A DNA stretch of 64,000 bases from Marvinbryantia formatexigens (lineage in GTDB: Bacteria > Bacillota > Clostridia > Oscillospirales > Ruminococcaceae). The notes beneath the pieces are model-generated. The model was not told the DNA's origin. It saw nothing but the letters and a program-made list of their open reading frames with translations, and did no database searches. The stretch is from the NCBI GenBank assembly GCA_021771035.1, contig JAETPU010000003.1, forward strand, positions 124,001 to 188,000, in the 5' to 3' direction. The first letter of the stretch is position 1. Each line of letters begins with the position of its first letter. The position numbers were made by a program, and so were the translations under genes. Shown here in pieces: positions 43,771 through 52,010 of this stretch.

Positions 43771-45516
43771 TTAGTTGGAGACATAGGAAGCCGGGTTCTG
43801 ATAGGATCCGTTCACCCGGATTTCAAAGTGGCAGTGGTTCCCGTAGGCGTTACCGGTTTCTCCCACATAGCCGATGAGCTGGCCCTGGGACACCGTTTGT
43901 CCCGAGGACACCGCCAAGGCGCTGCAATGAGCATACAGAGTGGTAACGCCGCCCCCATGGCTGATGATGATATGCTTGCCATAGGCGCCGCGGTTTACCG
44001 CAACAGTTACAGTCCCGCTCTTAGAGGCATAGATAGGCGTCCCGCTGGGGGCCGCAATATCCATTCCCGTATGTCCGGAATACCCTAAGAAGCCACAGGA
44101 CACATATCCGCCGGCCACCGGCCAGATGAATCCGCTTCCCGCGGAACCGGAAGAAGAGGATGAGGATCCGGAGGAGCCCGCAGAGGATGAGCCGGAGCTA
44201 TAGCTGGGCGCGGTATAGGTCTTGGTTCCCTGGGTAATCACCTCGTTGACAGGCTCGGAAATAACGCTGGTATCCAATACTACCCGGGAGGTCTCCACGC
44301 CGTTGGTGTAGGTCACCTGAGCTGTGATTCGCTGTTCGCCCTCCCTGCCCTGTGTGGTCACCTCACGGTAGGACTTATACTTGGAATCGGATTCCACCAC
44401 TTCACTCTCATAGGGGATGGATTCCGTATACTCCACAGTCTTGGTCACCGCAACGCCCAGCTTCGGCTGTGCTTTGGCGATAATAACCTCCTGTCCCACC
44501 AGGAGCGTCTCCTCAATATCCGGATTGAGCGCTTTGAGATCGGAATAGGAAACATGATTGAGGCTTGCAATCTCAAGGGGGGTGTCATCCGGCTGGACGG
44601 TATAGGTCTGCTCGGTCTGTACGCTGTCCGAGGTCACCTTCTCCCGCACAATACTGGCGTCCACCACACTGGTGACGGGATACAGCCCCTCTTTAATCTG
44701 GATACGGTTGGTAAAGACAGCCTGTTCATCCTCGCCCTCGGCGCCATCCTGGCGGTGTTCCTCCAGGATACCGTCCAGCATCTGGATCAGGGATTTTTCA
44801 TCCGGCACGGCTCCGATGAAATCCCCGTCCACATACAGGCCGTTGGATTCTGTCAGTTCGTTGTCGGAAGCCAGGATAATCCGATCGGTGAGCGTATCCG
44901 TTCCCACCAGTTCGGTTTCATCTACAAAGCTCAGCGTGTACTTGGGCAGATAATCCTGGGGCATCTCATAATTTTCATAGAGGATCCTCCCCCGGACCTC
45001 CTGCTGGGCCTGTTCAAAAACACTTTCGTCCGCCACATAGCCGATATTCTGGCCGTCGTATTCCACATTCAGCGCCAATGTCTTTCCGGAAAAGGCCTGA
45101 TAGACGTTCCAAAACAGAACCAGCGCCAGAACCGGCATCACATAGTTGAGCACCTTGGGCACCGCCCGGACTGCGCCGGAGAACCCACCGCGCACACTGT
45201 GCCTGACAGCGGCCCAGTCTTGTCTCCGAAGGTGTCCCATCCCCCGGTTAAAACCGGACTGCAGGCGCTGCCCGCGGATACGGACGCCGCCGTACAGCCG
45301 CGCGCCCAGGGAGCCCATCCATCGGGCGCCCGCCAGAAGGCCCCTGCCTAACAATACTGCTGTATTCGCACAAAGCGGTTTCAAACGCCGGTAAAATCGT
45401 TTCCAAAGTCGGGACAGCCCAATGCCTGTGGCATAGAAAAGCGTATAGAGAGCTTTGGAGATGCCGGAGACTGCCCTATTCAGCTGCTTTTCTCCATTCT
45501 CCAAACTTTCTTTCAT
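43771..45516 (-). CDS. Membrane-anchored LysM/G5/M23 peptidoglycan endopeptidase (paralogue 2)
   Basis: 581 residues with the same order as paralogue 1: a basic cytoplasmic N-terminus of about 125 residues, one transmembrane helix (VLNYVMPVLALVLFW), the same GYVADESVF motif, LysM (YTVQPDDTPLEIA to LLVGQEVII), G5 (about 355-430), a Ser/Gly-rich linker, and M23 with GHTGMD, LYAHCS and NHCHFEIR zinc and catalytic motifs intact. ATG 45516 follows GGAAAGGCAG. Together the two paralogues enclose the pot operon with opposite orientation. They probably act at the cell wall during growth, division or spore engulfment; the exact step is unknown. Confidence 0.92.
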   Translation of the reverse strand: MKESLENGEKQLNRAVSGISKALYTLFYATGIGLSRLWKRFYRRLKPLCANTAVLLGRGLLAGARWMGSLGARLYGGVRIRGQRLQSGFNRGMGHLRRQDWAAVRHSVRGGFSGAVRAVPKVLNYVMPVLALVLFWNVYQAFSGKTLALNVEYDGQNIGYVADESVFEQAQQEVRGRILYENYEMPQDYLPKYTLSFVDETELVGTDTLTDRIILASDNELTESNGLYVDGDFIGAVPDEKSLIQMLDGILEEHRQDGAEGEDEQAVFTNRIQIKEGLYPVTSVVDASIVREKVTSDSVQTEQTYTVQPDDTPLEIASLNHVSYSDLKALNPDIEETLLVGQEVIIAKAQPKLGVAVTKTVEYTESIPYESEVVESDSKYKSYREVTTQGREGEQRITAQVTYTNGVETSRVVLDTSVISEPVNEVITQGTKTYTAPSYSSGSSSAGSSGSSSSSSGSAGSGFIWPVAGGYVSCGFLGYSGHTGMDIAAPSGTPIYASKSGTVTVAVNRGAYGKHIIISHGGGVTTLYAHCSALAVSSGQTVSQGQLIGYVGETGNAYGNHCHFEIRVNGSYQNPASYVSN

Positions 45517-46126
45517 TCGATCATCTGCCTTTCCTTAGATTCAGTCCGCCGGGAACCATGCGCAGTGCGCTGCCCTCAAGCACACGTAGCCTGTCCAACA
45601 GAACGCCGTTTTCCCAGCCGAATTTTAGTTTAACCCCCAAATGTGATATAAGTTTGATGGTTTTATAAACTTTGGAGCTTCCAAACATGGCTCCAACAGC
45701 CCATCCCCACGTGGGTTCCAGGCCAGGGAGCCCCTCTGGCAGCGCCAATTTTCACAGATTGCGGCAGGCCGTACCGGACAAATTCTGTGAAACTTCTAAT
45801 TTAGACAAAATAGCGGTATTTTTCTTGCTTTTTCATGGGTTGCATGGCAAAATAGAAGGAGATAAACCCTTTTTTCGTCTCCCTTTGAGCCAGGCCCTCC
45901 TTCCCCTAGATTGCCGCAGGGCCGTCTGGTTTGGGGCCCAGTATTTCGGCCATGCAGAAGGGAGCTGGGACAGGCGGCGTGGCCTTGCAGAAATGGTTTC
46001 ATCAAAGGCCCGCAGGCAGTAAAACGCGGTTTTGCCGGCTGTCAAGGCCAAACAGCAGAGAACCCATCGCTTTCAAATACCCTGGGGCAGACTCATCAAT
46101 CTTTAAGGAAAAGAGAGGAATCCATT
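45517..46126. other. Divergent intergenic region between the M23 gene and guaA
   Basis: About 600 bases. I see no gene and no purine riboswitch. An AT-rich stretch at 45640-45670 and another at 45790-45850 are likely promoter regions, but no -35/-10 pair is good enough to list. Confidence 0.45.
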
Positions 46127-47656
46127 GTGCATCAGTTTGTATTAATTTTGGATTTTGGCGGACAGTACAATCAGCTGATTGCCCGCCGCGTGCGGGAATG
46201 CGGCGTGTACTGTGAAGTACGCTCCTACCAAACGCCAGTGGAGGAAATCCGCCGGCTCTCACCCATCGGCATTATTTTTACCGGCGGGCCCAACAGCGTC
46301 TATCTGGAGGAATCCCCCAAGGTGGATCCTCAAATTTTCCAGCTGGGTATTCCCATTCTGGGCATCTGCTATGGTACGCAGCTGATGGCCTATACGTTGG
46401 GCGGTACCGTCAGCCCCTGCCAGGCCAGCGAATACGGCAAATCCATGACTCATTTTGCCACGGACTGTGCGCTCTTTGAGGAACTGCCCGGACAGGCTGT
46501 ATCCTGGATGAGCCATACGGATCATATCACCCAGCTGCCGGAAGGCTTTGTCTCCACCGCTCACACCGATACCTGTCCGGTGGCGGCCATGGCCAATGCC
46601 CAGCGCAAGCTCTACGGTATCCAATTCCATCCGGAAGTCAACCATACCCAGAACGGCATTGCCATGATCCGCAATTTCCTGTACCGGGTGTGCGGCGCGG
46701 CGGGCGACTGGTCCATGCAGGACTATGCCCAGAGCTCCATCCAGAATATCCGGGAGAAGGTTGGGGATAAAAAGGCGCTGCTGGCTCTTTCCGGCGGTGT
46801 GGATTCCTCCGTTGTGGCCGCGCTCATGTCCAAGGCCATCGGCAGCCAGCTCACCTGTATCTTTGTGGATCACGGCCTGATGCGCAAAAATGAGGGCGAT
46901 GAGGTAGAGGCCTATTTCGGCGATAAGGGGATCAACTTCATCCGGGTCAACGCCGAGGAACGGTTTTTGGCGAAACTGGCCGGCGTAGAGGAACCCGAGC
47001 GTAAGAGGAAAATTATCGGCGAGGAATTTATCCGCGTCTTTGAGGAAGAGGCCAAAAAGATTGGAACCGTGGACTTCCTGGTTCAGGGTACCATCTATCC
47101 GGACGTGATTGAGTCCGGCGCCGGGGATGCGGCAGTGATTAAGAGCCACCATAATGTGGGCGGACTGCCGGATTATGTGGATTTTAAGGAAATTATCGAG
47201 CCCCTGCGCCTTCTCTTTAAGGATGAGGTCCGCCAGCTGGGCAAGGAACTGGGCCTGCCGGATTACCTGGTTTGGCGTCAGCCTTTCCCGGGCCCGGGAT
47301 TGGCTATCCGCGTCATCGGCGAGGTAACTAAGGAAAAGCTGGATCTGCTGCGGGATGCGGACGCTATCTTCCGGGAGGAAATTGCCAAGGCAGGGTTGGA
47401 TCGGGAGATCCACCAGTATTTCGCCGTGCTCACCTCCATGCGCAGCGTGGGTGTGATGGGCGACGGACGCACTTATGATTATACCTTGGCTCTGCGCGGC
47501 GTCACCACCACAGACTTCATGACAGCGGATTGGGCCAGAATCCCCTTTGATGTTCTGGAAAAATGCTCCAGCCGGATTGTCAATGAGGTGCGCAATATCA
47601 ACCGCATTGTCTATGATATTACCTCCAAGCCCCCTGCAACGATTGAGTGGGAATGA
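46127..47656 (+). CDS. guaA: GMP synthase (glutamine-hydrolysing)
   Basis: 509-residue enzyme that converts XMP to GMP with glutamine and ATP. The N-terminal class I amidotransferase has Cys81 (GICYGTQL) and His168/Glu170 (QFHPEVN); the PP-loop ATP pyrophosphatase has SGGVDSS (222-228); the C-terminal dimerisation domain ends in the strongly conserved PPATIEWE. The start is GTG 46127 (product [16 protein letters not shown]), with AGAGGA five bases upstream; the frame stays open further upstream without similarity. A terminator follows. The 3' end of guaA is a known integration site for genomic islands, which matters because the next 8-10 kb is accessory in character. Confidence 0.98.
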   Translation: MHQFVLILDFGGQYNQLIARRVRECGVYCEVRSYQTPVEEIRRLSPIGIIFTGGPNSVYLEESPKVDPQIFQLGIPILGICYGTQLMAYTLGGTVSPCQASEYGKSMTHFATDCALFEELPGQAVSWMSHTDHITQLPEGFVSTAHTDTCPVAAMANAQRKLYGIQFHPEVNHTQNGIAMIRNFLYRVCGAAGDWSMQDYAQSSIQNIREKVGDKKALLALSGGVDSSVVAALMSKAIGSQLTCIFVDHGLMRKNEGDEVEAYFGDKGINFIRVNAEERFLAKLAGVEEPERKRKIIGEEFIRVFEEEAKKIGTVDFLVQGTIYPDVIESGAGDAAVIKSHHNVGGLPDYVDFKEIIEPLRLLFKDEVRQLGKELGLPDYLVWRQPFPGPGLAIRVIGEVTKEKLDLLRDADAIFREEIAKAGLDREIHQYFAVLTSMRSVGVMGDGRTYDYTLALRGVTTTDFMTADWARIPFDVLEKCSSRIVNEVRNINRIVYDITSKPPATIEWE

Positions 47657-47752
47657 TTTCACAGGCCCGAAAAAGCCCGGTATGACTGGGATTTCTAAGG
47701 TTTGATATCCTCTGCGGCAACGGTTGGCAACACTTTTAGATTATTCATAAAT

Positions 47753-47790
47753 AAAGAGCTATCAGGTTTTAAAGTCTGATAGCTCTTTTT
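47753..47790 (+). terminator. Terminator of guaA
   Basis: AAAGAGCTATCAG, ten-base loop, CTGATAGCTCTTT then TT. Confidence 0.9.
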
Positions 47791-48018
47791 GTTTGGTATT
47801 CGATTATATTTCTTTGTTTAATAGTAATTAGAGAAATTTTATCGGAAGATGCATCGCATCAGCGACCCGACTTATCTCCATAAGAAGGCCGCGTTTTACG
47901 TCACCCTATGCCCCGAACAGGGCCCCGGGGGAGTAAAAAGCGTTCGCAGAACGCACAGCCACGGAATGAAATTCTGTTTTCAAAAGGGGCTTGGGGGCGC
48001 TGCCCTCAACAAGCAGCC

Positions 48019-48060
48019 GGCAGGAAATGTGAGTTTGTATGAACACTCGCATTACTTGCC
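48019..48060. repeat. Imperfect 16-base inverted repeat
   Basis: GGCAGGAAATGTGAGT (48019-48034) and ACTCGCATTACTTGCC (48045-48060) match at 13 of 16 positions around a ten-base centre. Could be an operator, a recombination site or an origin-of-transfer arm. Confidence 0.5.
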
Positions 48061-48204
48061 ACGATGCACCAAAAGCATAAATTCAGGAATTGAGTTCATA
48101 AAAATTTTTCAAAAAGATAGTTGTATATTTTCTTCCGTTCAATTATTATATAAATACTAATTTTAGATTATGTTCTTTATATTATCGGAAGGAGGTTGGA
48201 AAAT

Positions 48205-48846
48205 ATGGCGAGAAAAGCCTATTCTGAGAAGGCTCGGGAGCAAGTTCGGACCGCTCTGCTGACCACTGTGATCCAGTGCATTGTAGACCGGGGCCTGATC
48301 CACAGCAGTATTGATGCTCTGTGTAAAAAAGTGGGAATCTCCAAAACCTTTTTTTATACCTTTTTCCCTTCCAAGGAAGAACTGGTATTGGAGGCACTTC
48401 GGTATCAGCAGCCCAAGCTGCTGCAATATGCTCGGCAGCTGATGGAAGATCCTGCACTCAGTTGGAGGGAGAGCGTCCGAACTTTTTTGGAGACCTGCGC
48501 TTACGGTGAGAAAAAAGGCATCGCTGTACTGTCTATTGAAGAGGAACAAGAGGTTTACCGCTGCCTCTCTCAGGAAAATTTTCAAACTTTCCGTGACGAT
48601 CAGACGAAATTATTCCATGATCTGCTGGTAATCTTCGGTCTTCCAGTGGACTGTATAGATCCCCGGCTATTTGGTAACCTGGCCCTGTCCATGATGATGG
48701 TCTATAAAGCAATTCCAAACACCATGCCCTTCCTGTTTCCGGAGATGGCGGAGGATATGGTGGCGTTTCAAATCAACGCCCTGTTGGATGAAATGCAGCG
48801 GGCAAAAGAAAAAGTAAACAGGGTGAAAGAAGATGCACAGAAATGA
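48205..48846 (+). CDS. TetR-family transcriptional regulator
   Basis: 213 residues. The N-terminal helix-turn-helix (IQCIVDRGLIHSSIDALCKKVGISKTFFYTFFPSKEELVLEAL, about residues 20-62) is typical of TetR/AcrR regulators; the C-terminal ligand-binding helices are not diagnostic. The start is ATG 48205, with AAGGAGG nine bases upstream; a TTG at 48196 abuts the ribosome binding site. It stands alone, upstream of the immunity-like series and on the same strand, so it could regulate that series. It is AT-richer at its 5' flank than the surrounding genome. Confidence 0.88.
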   Translation: MARKAYSEKAREQVRTALLTTVIQCIVDRGLIHSSIDALCKKVGISKTFFYTFFPSKEELVLEALRYQQPKLLQYARQLMEDPALSWRESVRTFLETCAYGEKKGIAVLSIEEEQEVYRCLSQENFQTFRDDQTKLFHDLLVIFGLPVDCIDPRLFGNLALSMMMVYKAIPNTMPFLFPEMAEDMVAFQINALLDEMQRAKEKVNRVKEDAQK

Positions 48847-49086
48847 TCAACGAATCCCCATAGGGACGCAATGCGACTCAACCGTACAGACACTGAAAAA
48901 GGCTGATTTCCTGAAAGCTGCTGATTCTGTGCGGCTTTTTTGCCCTGCGTCAGTCTGTCCTTATGTCAGTGCGGCGTAGAGCTTTTTTGTTATTTGACAT
49001 GAAGGGGCCAAATATCATGAGTTTATAAGAAACCATGTGAGGAAGTGAAGTAAACCATCAGCTTGATATACAAAGGAGAGACCAAT

Positions 49087-49812
49087 ATGCCTACAACCGA
49101 ATGGCTGAACAAATACGAAGCGCTCAAGGACAAACTGGCCTGCAAAACCGACTTGGAGGTCCATTTTACAGATAAAATGGTCGGAAACATGGCGGTGGAT
49201 GTGCTGGACATCGGCACCGTCCATTTCCCCACCGGGCAGATATTCGCCTGCGATCCGTTGGTGGAGCTGGAGGACACTCTGCCGTTCCTTCAAACGATCC
49301 CCGCCGGAACTTACCCGGTGAAGATCTGCGTGGTGCCCAGCGATCAATACGGCGACCGCTACGCCTGCGTCAAGGTGGAGGTCAGCCAGGAAAAGCCTGT
49401 CCGCTATGAGCTGGGCATGACCGGCAAAGAGGATCTGGACGAGGAATTGGGCGAGGACGATTATTTTGGCTTTGGCGTAGATGCCGGGATGGGCTGTGTA
49501 GCGGACATCCAGACCCAGGCGGCCTTCAAGACCTACTGGGCCAAGCGGTTGGAGGAGGACCCGGACATCGACCCCTACAACGACCTGTTCTGCGATCTCC
49601 TGGAGGAAAACGCCAAAGCCCACCCAAACTATCAGGGGGACTACGGCGACTGGCTCAACTGGACGGTGCCGGGCACGGACTGCAATCTGCCCATCTTCTC
49701 CTCCGGCTGGGGTGACGGCTACTATCCCGTCTACTTCGGTTATGACGCAAAGGGAAAGGTTTGTGGAGTATATATCCATTTTATTGATATTGCAGAAAGC
49801 TATGAAGTGTGA
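49087..49812 (+). CDS. DUF4241 protein, probable immunity protein
   Basis: 241 residues, ATG 49087 after AAAGGAGAG. It has the DUF4241 pattern: DVLDIGTVHFPTGQIFACDPL near the N-terminus, PAGTYPVKICVV, a middle acidic region, and the C-terminal FSSGWGDGYYPVYFGYDAKGKVCGVYIHF. DUF4241 proteins are frequent in polymorphic-toxin immunity loci. Soluble, acidic, no signal peptide. First gene of a co-directional set running to 55151 with short gaps (18, 14 and about 100 bases) and strong ribosome binding sites. Confidence 0.8.
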   Translation: MPTTEWLNKYEALKDKLACKTDLEVHFTDKMVGNMAVDVLDIGTVHFPTGQIFACDPLVELEDTLPFLQTIPAGTYPVKICVVPSDQYGDRYACVKVEVSQEKPVRYELGMTGKEDLDEELGEDDYFGFGVDAGMGCVADIQTQAAFKTYWAKRLEEDPDIDPYNDLFCDLLEENAKAHPNYQGDYGDWLNWTVPGTDCNLPIFSSGWGDGYYPVYFGYDAKGKVCGVYIHFIDIAESYEV

Positions 49813-49830
49813 TTGGAGAGAGTGAGTAGC

Positions 49831-50157
49831 ATGAAAACTTTTGATGCCAATTACAGACTGCTGGACGAGATGTATCAGGACGAATACTATCCCGATTTTC
49901 TGGTGGACAAGATAAAGGACGAGTTCCTGAAGATCATTGGCCTGCTGGAGCGCGGAGAAACCGACATTGAGGTGGTGCAGGAAAACTTGGACGAGGCGGT
50001 CCGTGTCATCAATGATCTCCAGGAGGAATTTGACGAAAACGACAGCGAGATCGAAACCGTGGCACGAGAGTGTATTGCGGCAACCGCAGCCTACATTCTG
50101 GAGTGGTTCAACATCCCGATTGACACCGAGGAGGCCATCCGGGAAAGGGATTGGTAA
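49831..50157 (+). CDS. DUF5713-like small acidic protein
   Basis: 108 residues, ATG 49831 after GGAGAGAGTGAG. All-helical and acidic: YRLLDEMYQDEYYPDFLVDKI, FLKIIGLLERGETDIEVVQENLDEAV, then FDENDSEIETVARECIAATAAYILEWF. This resembles the DUF5713 family, seen beside immunity genes. It lies 18 bases after the DUF4241 gene and 14 before the next, so it belongs to the same transcript. Function unknown; an immunity role is inferred from context. Confidence 0.7.
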   Translation: MKTFDANYRLLDEMYQDEYYPDFLVDKIKDEFLKIIGLLERGETDIEVVQENLDEAVRVINDLQEEFDENDSEIETVARECIAATAAYILEWFNIPIDTEEAIRERDW

Positions 50158-50171
50158 AGGAGGCACAAGCG

Positions 50172-51134
50172 ATGATGGAATGGCCGAAACGGGCGCGGAC
50201 AGCGGACTGGGAAAATGGTGTCCTGACTTTAGACGGAGAAAAGCAATTTGAAGTCCCGGAACTGACCGCGGAAATTATGGAACAGCTGGCTGGTTACACT
50301 TTAGTGGGCTTCCATGTGAAGGCCTACCCGGTATCAGACGCACTGCTTACACCCTTTACAGAACATAAAAGCATGGTCAATTTCGGTGTGGAGAATGGCG
50401 CCCTCACCGACGCCTGTTTTCCCGTTTTTTCCGCCATGCCCAAGCTGCGCTATCTGCTGCTGGACGGACAGGCCGCTATCCACGGCAGCGGCCTGTCCGC
50501 CCTGCAAAGCTGCAAGCTGGATCTTCTGACCCTCAACCGCACCGGGCTGGATGATGCCGGTCTGCTCCAAGCGGCCTCCATCCCCAAGCTCTCCCACATC
50601 CAGATCGACCATACCGCCGTCACCTATGAGGGCCTGCTGGCCATCGCCGGCAACAACTATATCAAGCCGGTGGTCCATGTGCAATTCACCAAGGAGCAGA
50701 TGGAACACTTCTCCCAGATTCAGCGAGAGAAGGCCAAAAAGCCCGTCCAGCTGGACGGGCAGGCGGCGGAGGAATGCCGTAGAGTGCTGTCCGATTTCTT
50801 TGCCGAGATGACAGAGTGGGAGCAGTATATGGAGCAGGCCGGATTTGAGGATGTCGAGGCTGTGCCCCGTCTGTTGGCGATCTGGGAGAAATATGTGAGT
50901 GAAAAACCCCGTATGGGCTACCGGCCCCTGGCTCTCTCTTACAGTGCCCAGGGCACCTACAAGGGTGAACAGTTCCTGGACGCAGAGCAGATCACCCGGA
51001 ACAAGCTCTACATCTACACCAGAGAGAAAAACACCGGCTTTGACCGCCGCTTTCTGATGAAGCGTGTGGGCGGCGACTGGAAGATCGATGCAGTGCAGGA
51101 GCGGCTGGACGGTTGGCAGCGCGTGGGATTATAA
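50172..51134 (+). CDS. LRR-like plus NTF2-fold immunity-type protein
   Basis: 320 residues, ATG 50172 with AAAGGAGG eight bases upstream. The first 190 residues have leucine-rich-repeat-like periodicity (LRYLLLDGQAAIHGSGL, LDLLTLNRTGLDDAGLLQAA, LSHIQIDHTAVTYEGLLAIAG). The last 120 (SDFFAEMTEWEQYMEQAG to WKIDAVQERLDGWQRVG) look like an NTF2-fold immunity domain. This pairing is known from toxin-immunity loci. No signal peptide. Soluble cytoplasmic protection against an incoming toxin is the likely role; the target toxin is unknown. Confidence 0.65.
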   Translation: MMEWPKRARTADWENGVLTLDGEKQFEVPELTAEIMEQLAGYTLVGFHVKAYPVSDALLTPFTEHKSMVNFGVENGALTDACFPVFSAMPKLRYLLLDGQAAIHGSGLSALQSCKLDLLTLNRTGLDDAGLLQAASIPKLSHIQIDHTAVTYEGLLAIAGNNYIKPVVHVQFTKEQMEHFSQIQREKAKKPVQLDGQAAEECRRVLSDFFAEMTEWEQYMEQAGFEDVEAVPRLLAIWEKYVSEKPRMGYRPLALSYSAQGTYKGEQFLDAEQITRNKLYIYTREKNTGFDRRFLMKRVGGDWKIDAVQERLDGWQRVGL

Positions 51135-51232
51135 CAAGAACTACTATGACTACGGCTTTTACCACCCGGTGATCCGGGCAGGAGAAGTTAAAAATAAATT
51201 TTTTCAAATACCATTTTTAGGAGGATATGACA

Positions 51233-51718
51233 ATGGGACTATTCAGCAAGCTATTTAAGGGGCCGGAGCCGGATATGGAAAAGAGCGCGGCCAACGCTAA
51301 AAAGGTGCGCGGCCTGTTCAATCAGGCGGTGGAACACGGCGAGGAATACCGTTTGATCGTGGGCTATACCGAGGATGTCAAGCGGTTCAATTATGGCTTT
51401 GTTCACGGGAGCAAGACCCAGATCGGCAATTTGATCGTGGGATGGAATGAGGCCACCCGCACCATTGCGGTGGTGCCTACGGTCCCGGATCTCTCCGGCT
51501 ATGGAGATCCCACCTATTACCGCCGGGATGAGATTCACAAGGCGTACCGGAACAAGTACCCAACCGACGCCTTCATCATCTACCCCGACCGGAAGGGGTA
51601 TATCGGCATCAACGCCTATGAATGGCTGGAGGATGAGAGCCTGTATATCTATCTCTATCAGAAAGAGGAATTGGAGGCATTCACGGCCTTTTTCCAGAAT
51701 GCATTTTCAACTAAATAA
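51233..51718 (+). CDS. Uncharacterised 161-residue protein in the immunity series
   Basis: ATG 51233, with TTAGGAGG eight bases upstream. The N-terminus (MGLFSKLFKGPEPDM) is an amphipathic helix often found on small cytoplasmic proteins; the rest is alpha/beta with VRGLFNQAVEHGEEYRLIVG, NLIVGWNEATRTIAVVPTVPDL and EAFTAFFQNAF. I do not recognise the family. Context suggests another immunity or accessory protein. Confidence 0.65.
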   Translation: MGLFSKLFKGPEPDMEKSAANAKKVRGLFNQAVEHGEEYRLIVGYTEDVKRFNYGFVHGSKTQIGNLIVGWNEATRTIAVVPTVPDLSGYGDPTYYRRDEIHKAYRNKYPTDAFIIYPDRKGYIGINAYEWLEDESLYIYLYQKEELEAFTAFFQNAFSTK

Positions 51719-51740
51719 GCAGAACTTGAGGTGAGGCACA

Positions 51741-51917
51741 GTGTGGCGGGAAATTGGGATGTGGATCCTAATCCCAGTTGTAATTTTTATCTTCGGCCGG
51801 GTGTGGTTTCATCTGGTGGAAGGCCTTCTCGCCAAGATTAGGTCCCTGCTGAATCGGAACAAGGAACCACCTGTTTGGCACACCTTTGAGGAGACAGATG
51901 ATGATAAAAGGCAGTGA
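51741..51917 (+). CDS. Small single-helix membrane protein, 58 residues
   Basis: Starts at GTG 51741, with GAGGTGAGG four bases upstream, 22 bases after the previous stop. The product has one transmembrane helix at residues 3-25 (REIGMWILIPVVIFIFGRVW), then a basic segment (AKIRSLLNRNKEP) and an acidic tail (TFEETDDDKRQ). No family recognised. The tight spacing and ribosome binding site support it as part of the series. Confidence 0.55.
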   Translation: MWREIGMWILIPVVIFIFGRVWFHLVEGLLAKIRSLLNRNKEPPVWHTFEETDDDKRQ

Positions 51918-52010
51918 CTCGTCTGCCTTGATGGAAAACAGAAAACAACAAAGCTGGCCGCTCGGCTGTGGGACCCATGATCGACAGAATAAACGAAAGG
52001 AGGCGCTGAT

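Larger units (their letters stand above)
47657..48204. other. Intergenic region after guaA
   Basis: Holds the guaA terminator, an AT-rich stretch, a GC-rich segment (CCCCGGGGGAGTAAAAAGCG and CTTGGGGGCGCTGCC) reminiscent of non-coding DNA on mobile elements, and the imperfect inverted repeat at 48019-48060. The last 100 bases before the TetR gene are AT-rich. No gene called. Confidence 0.5.

Noticed and set aside
45517-46126. Purine riboswitch upstream of guaA
   Set aside because: The conserved junction and loop sequences of the purine aptamer were looked for and not found.
46259-47662. 467-codon minus-strand frame over guaA
   Set aside because: Pure shadow of guaA codon usage.
48019-48060. 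The inverted repeat as an origin of transfer
   Set aside because: No relaxase or mobilisation gene is in the window and I cannot match it to a defined nic region, so it is listed only as a repeat.
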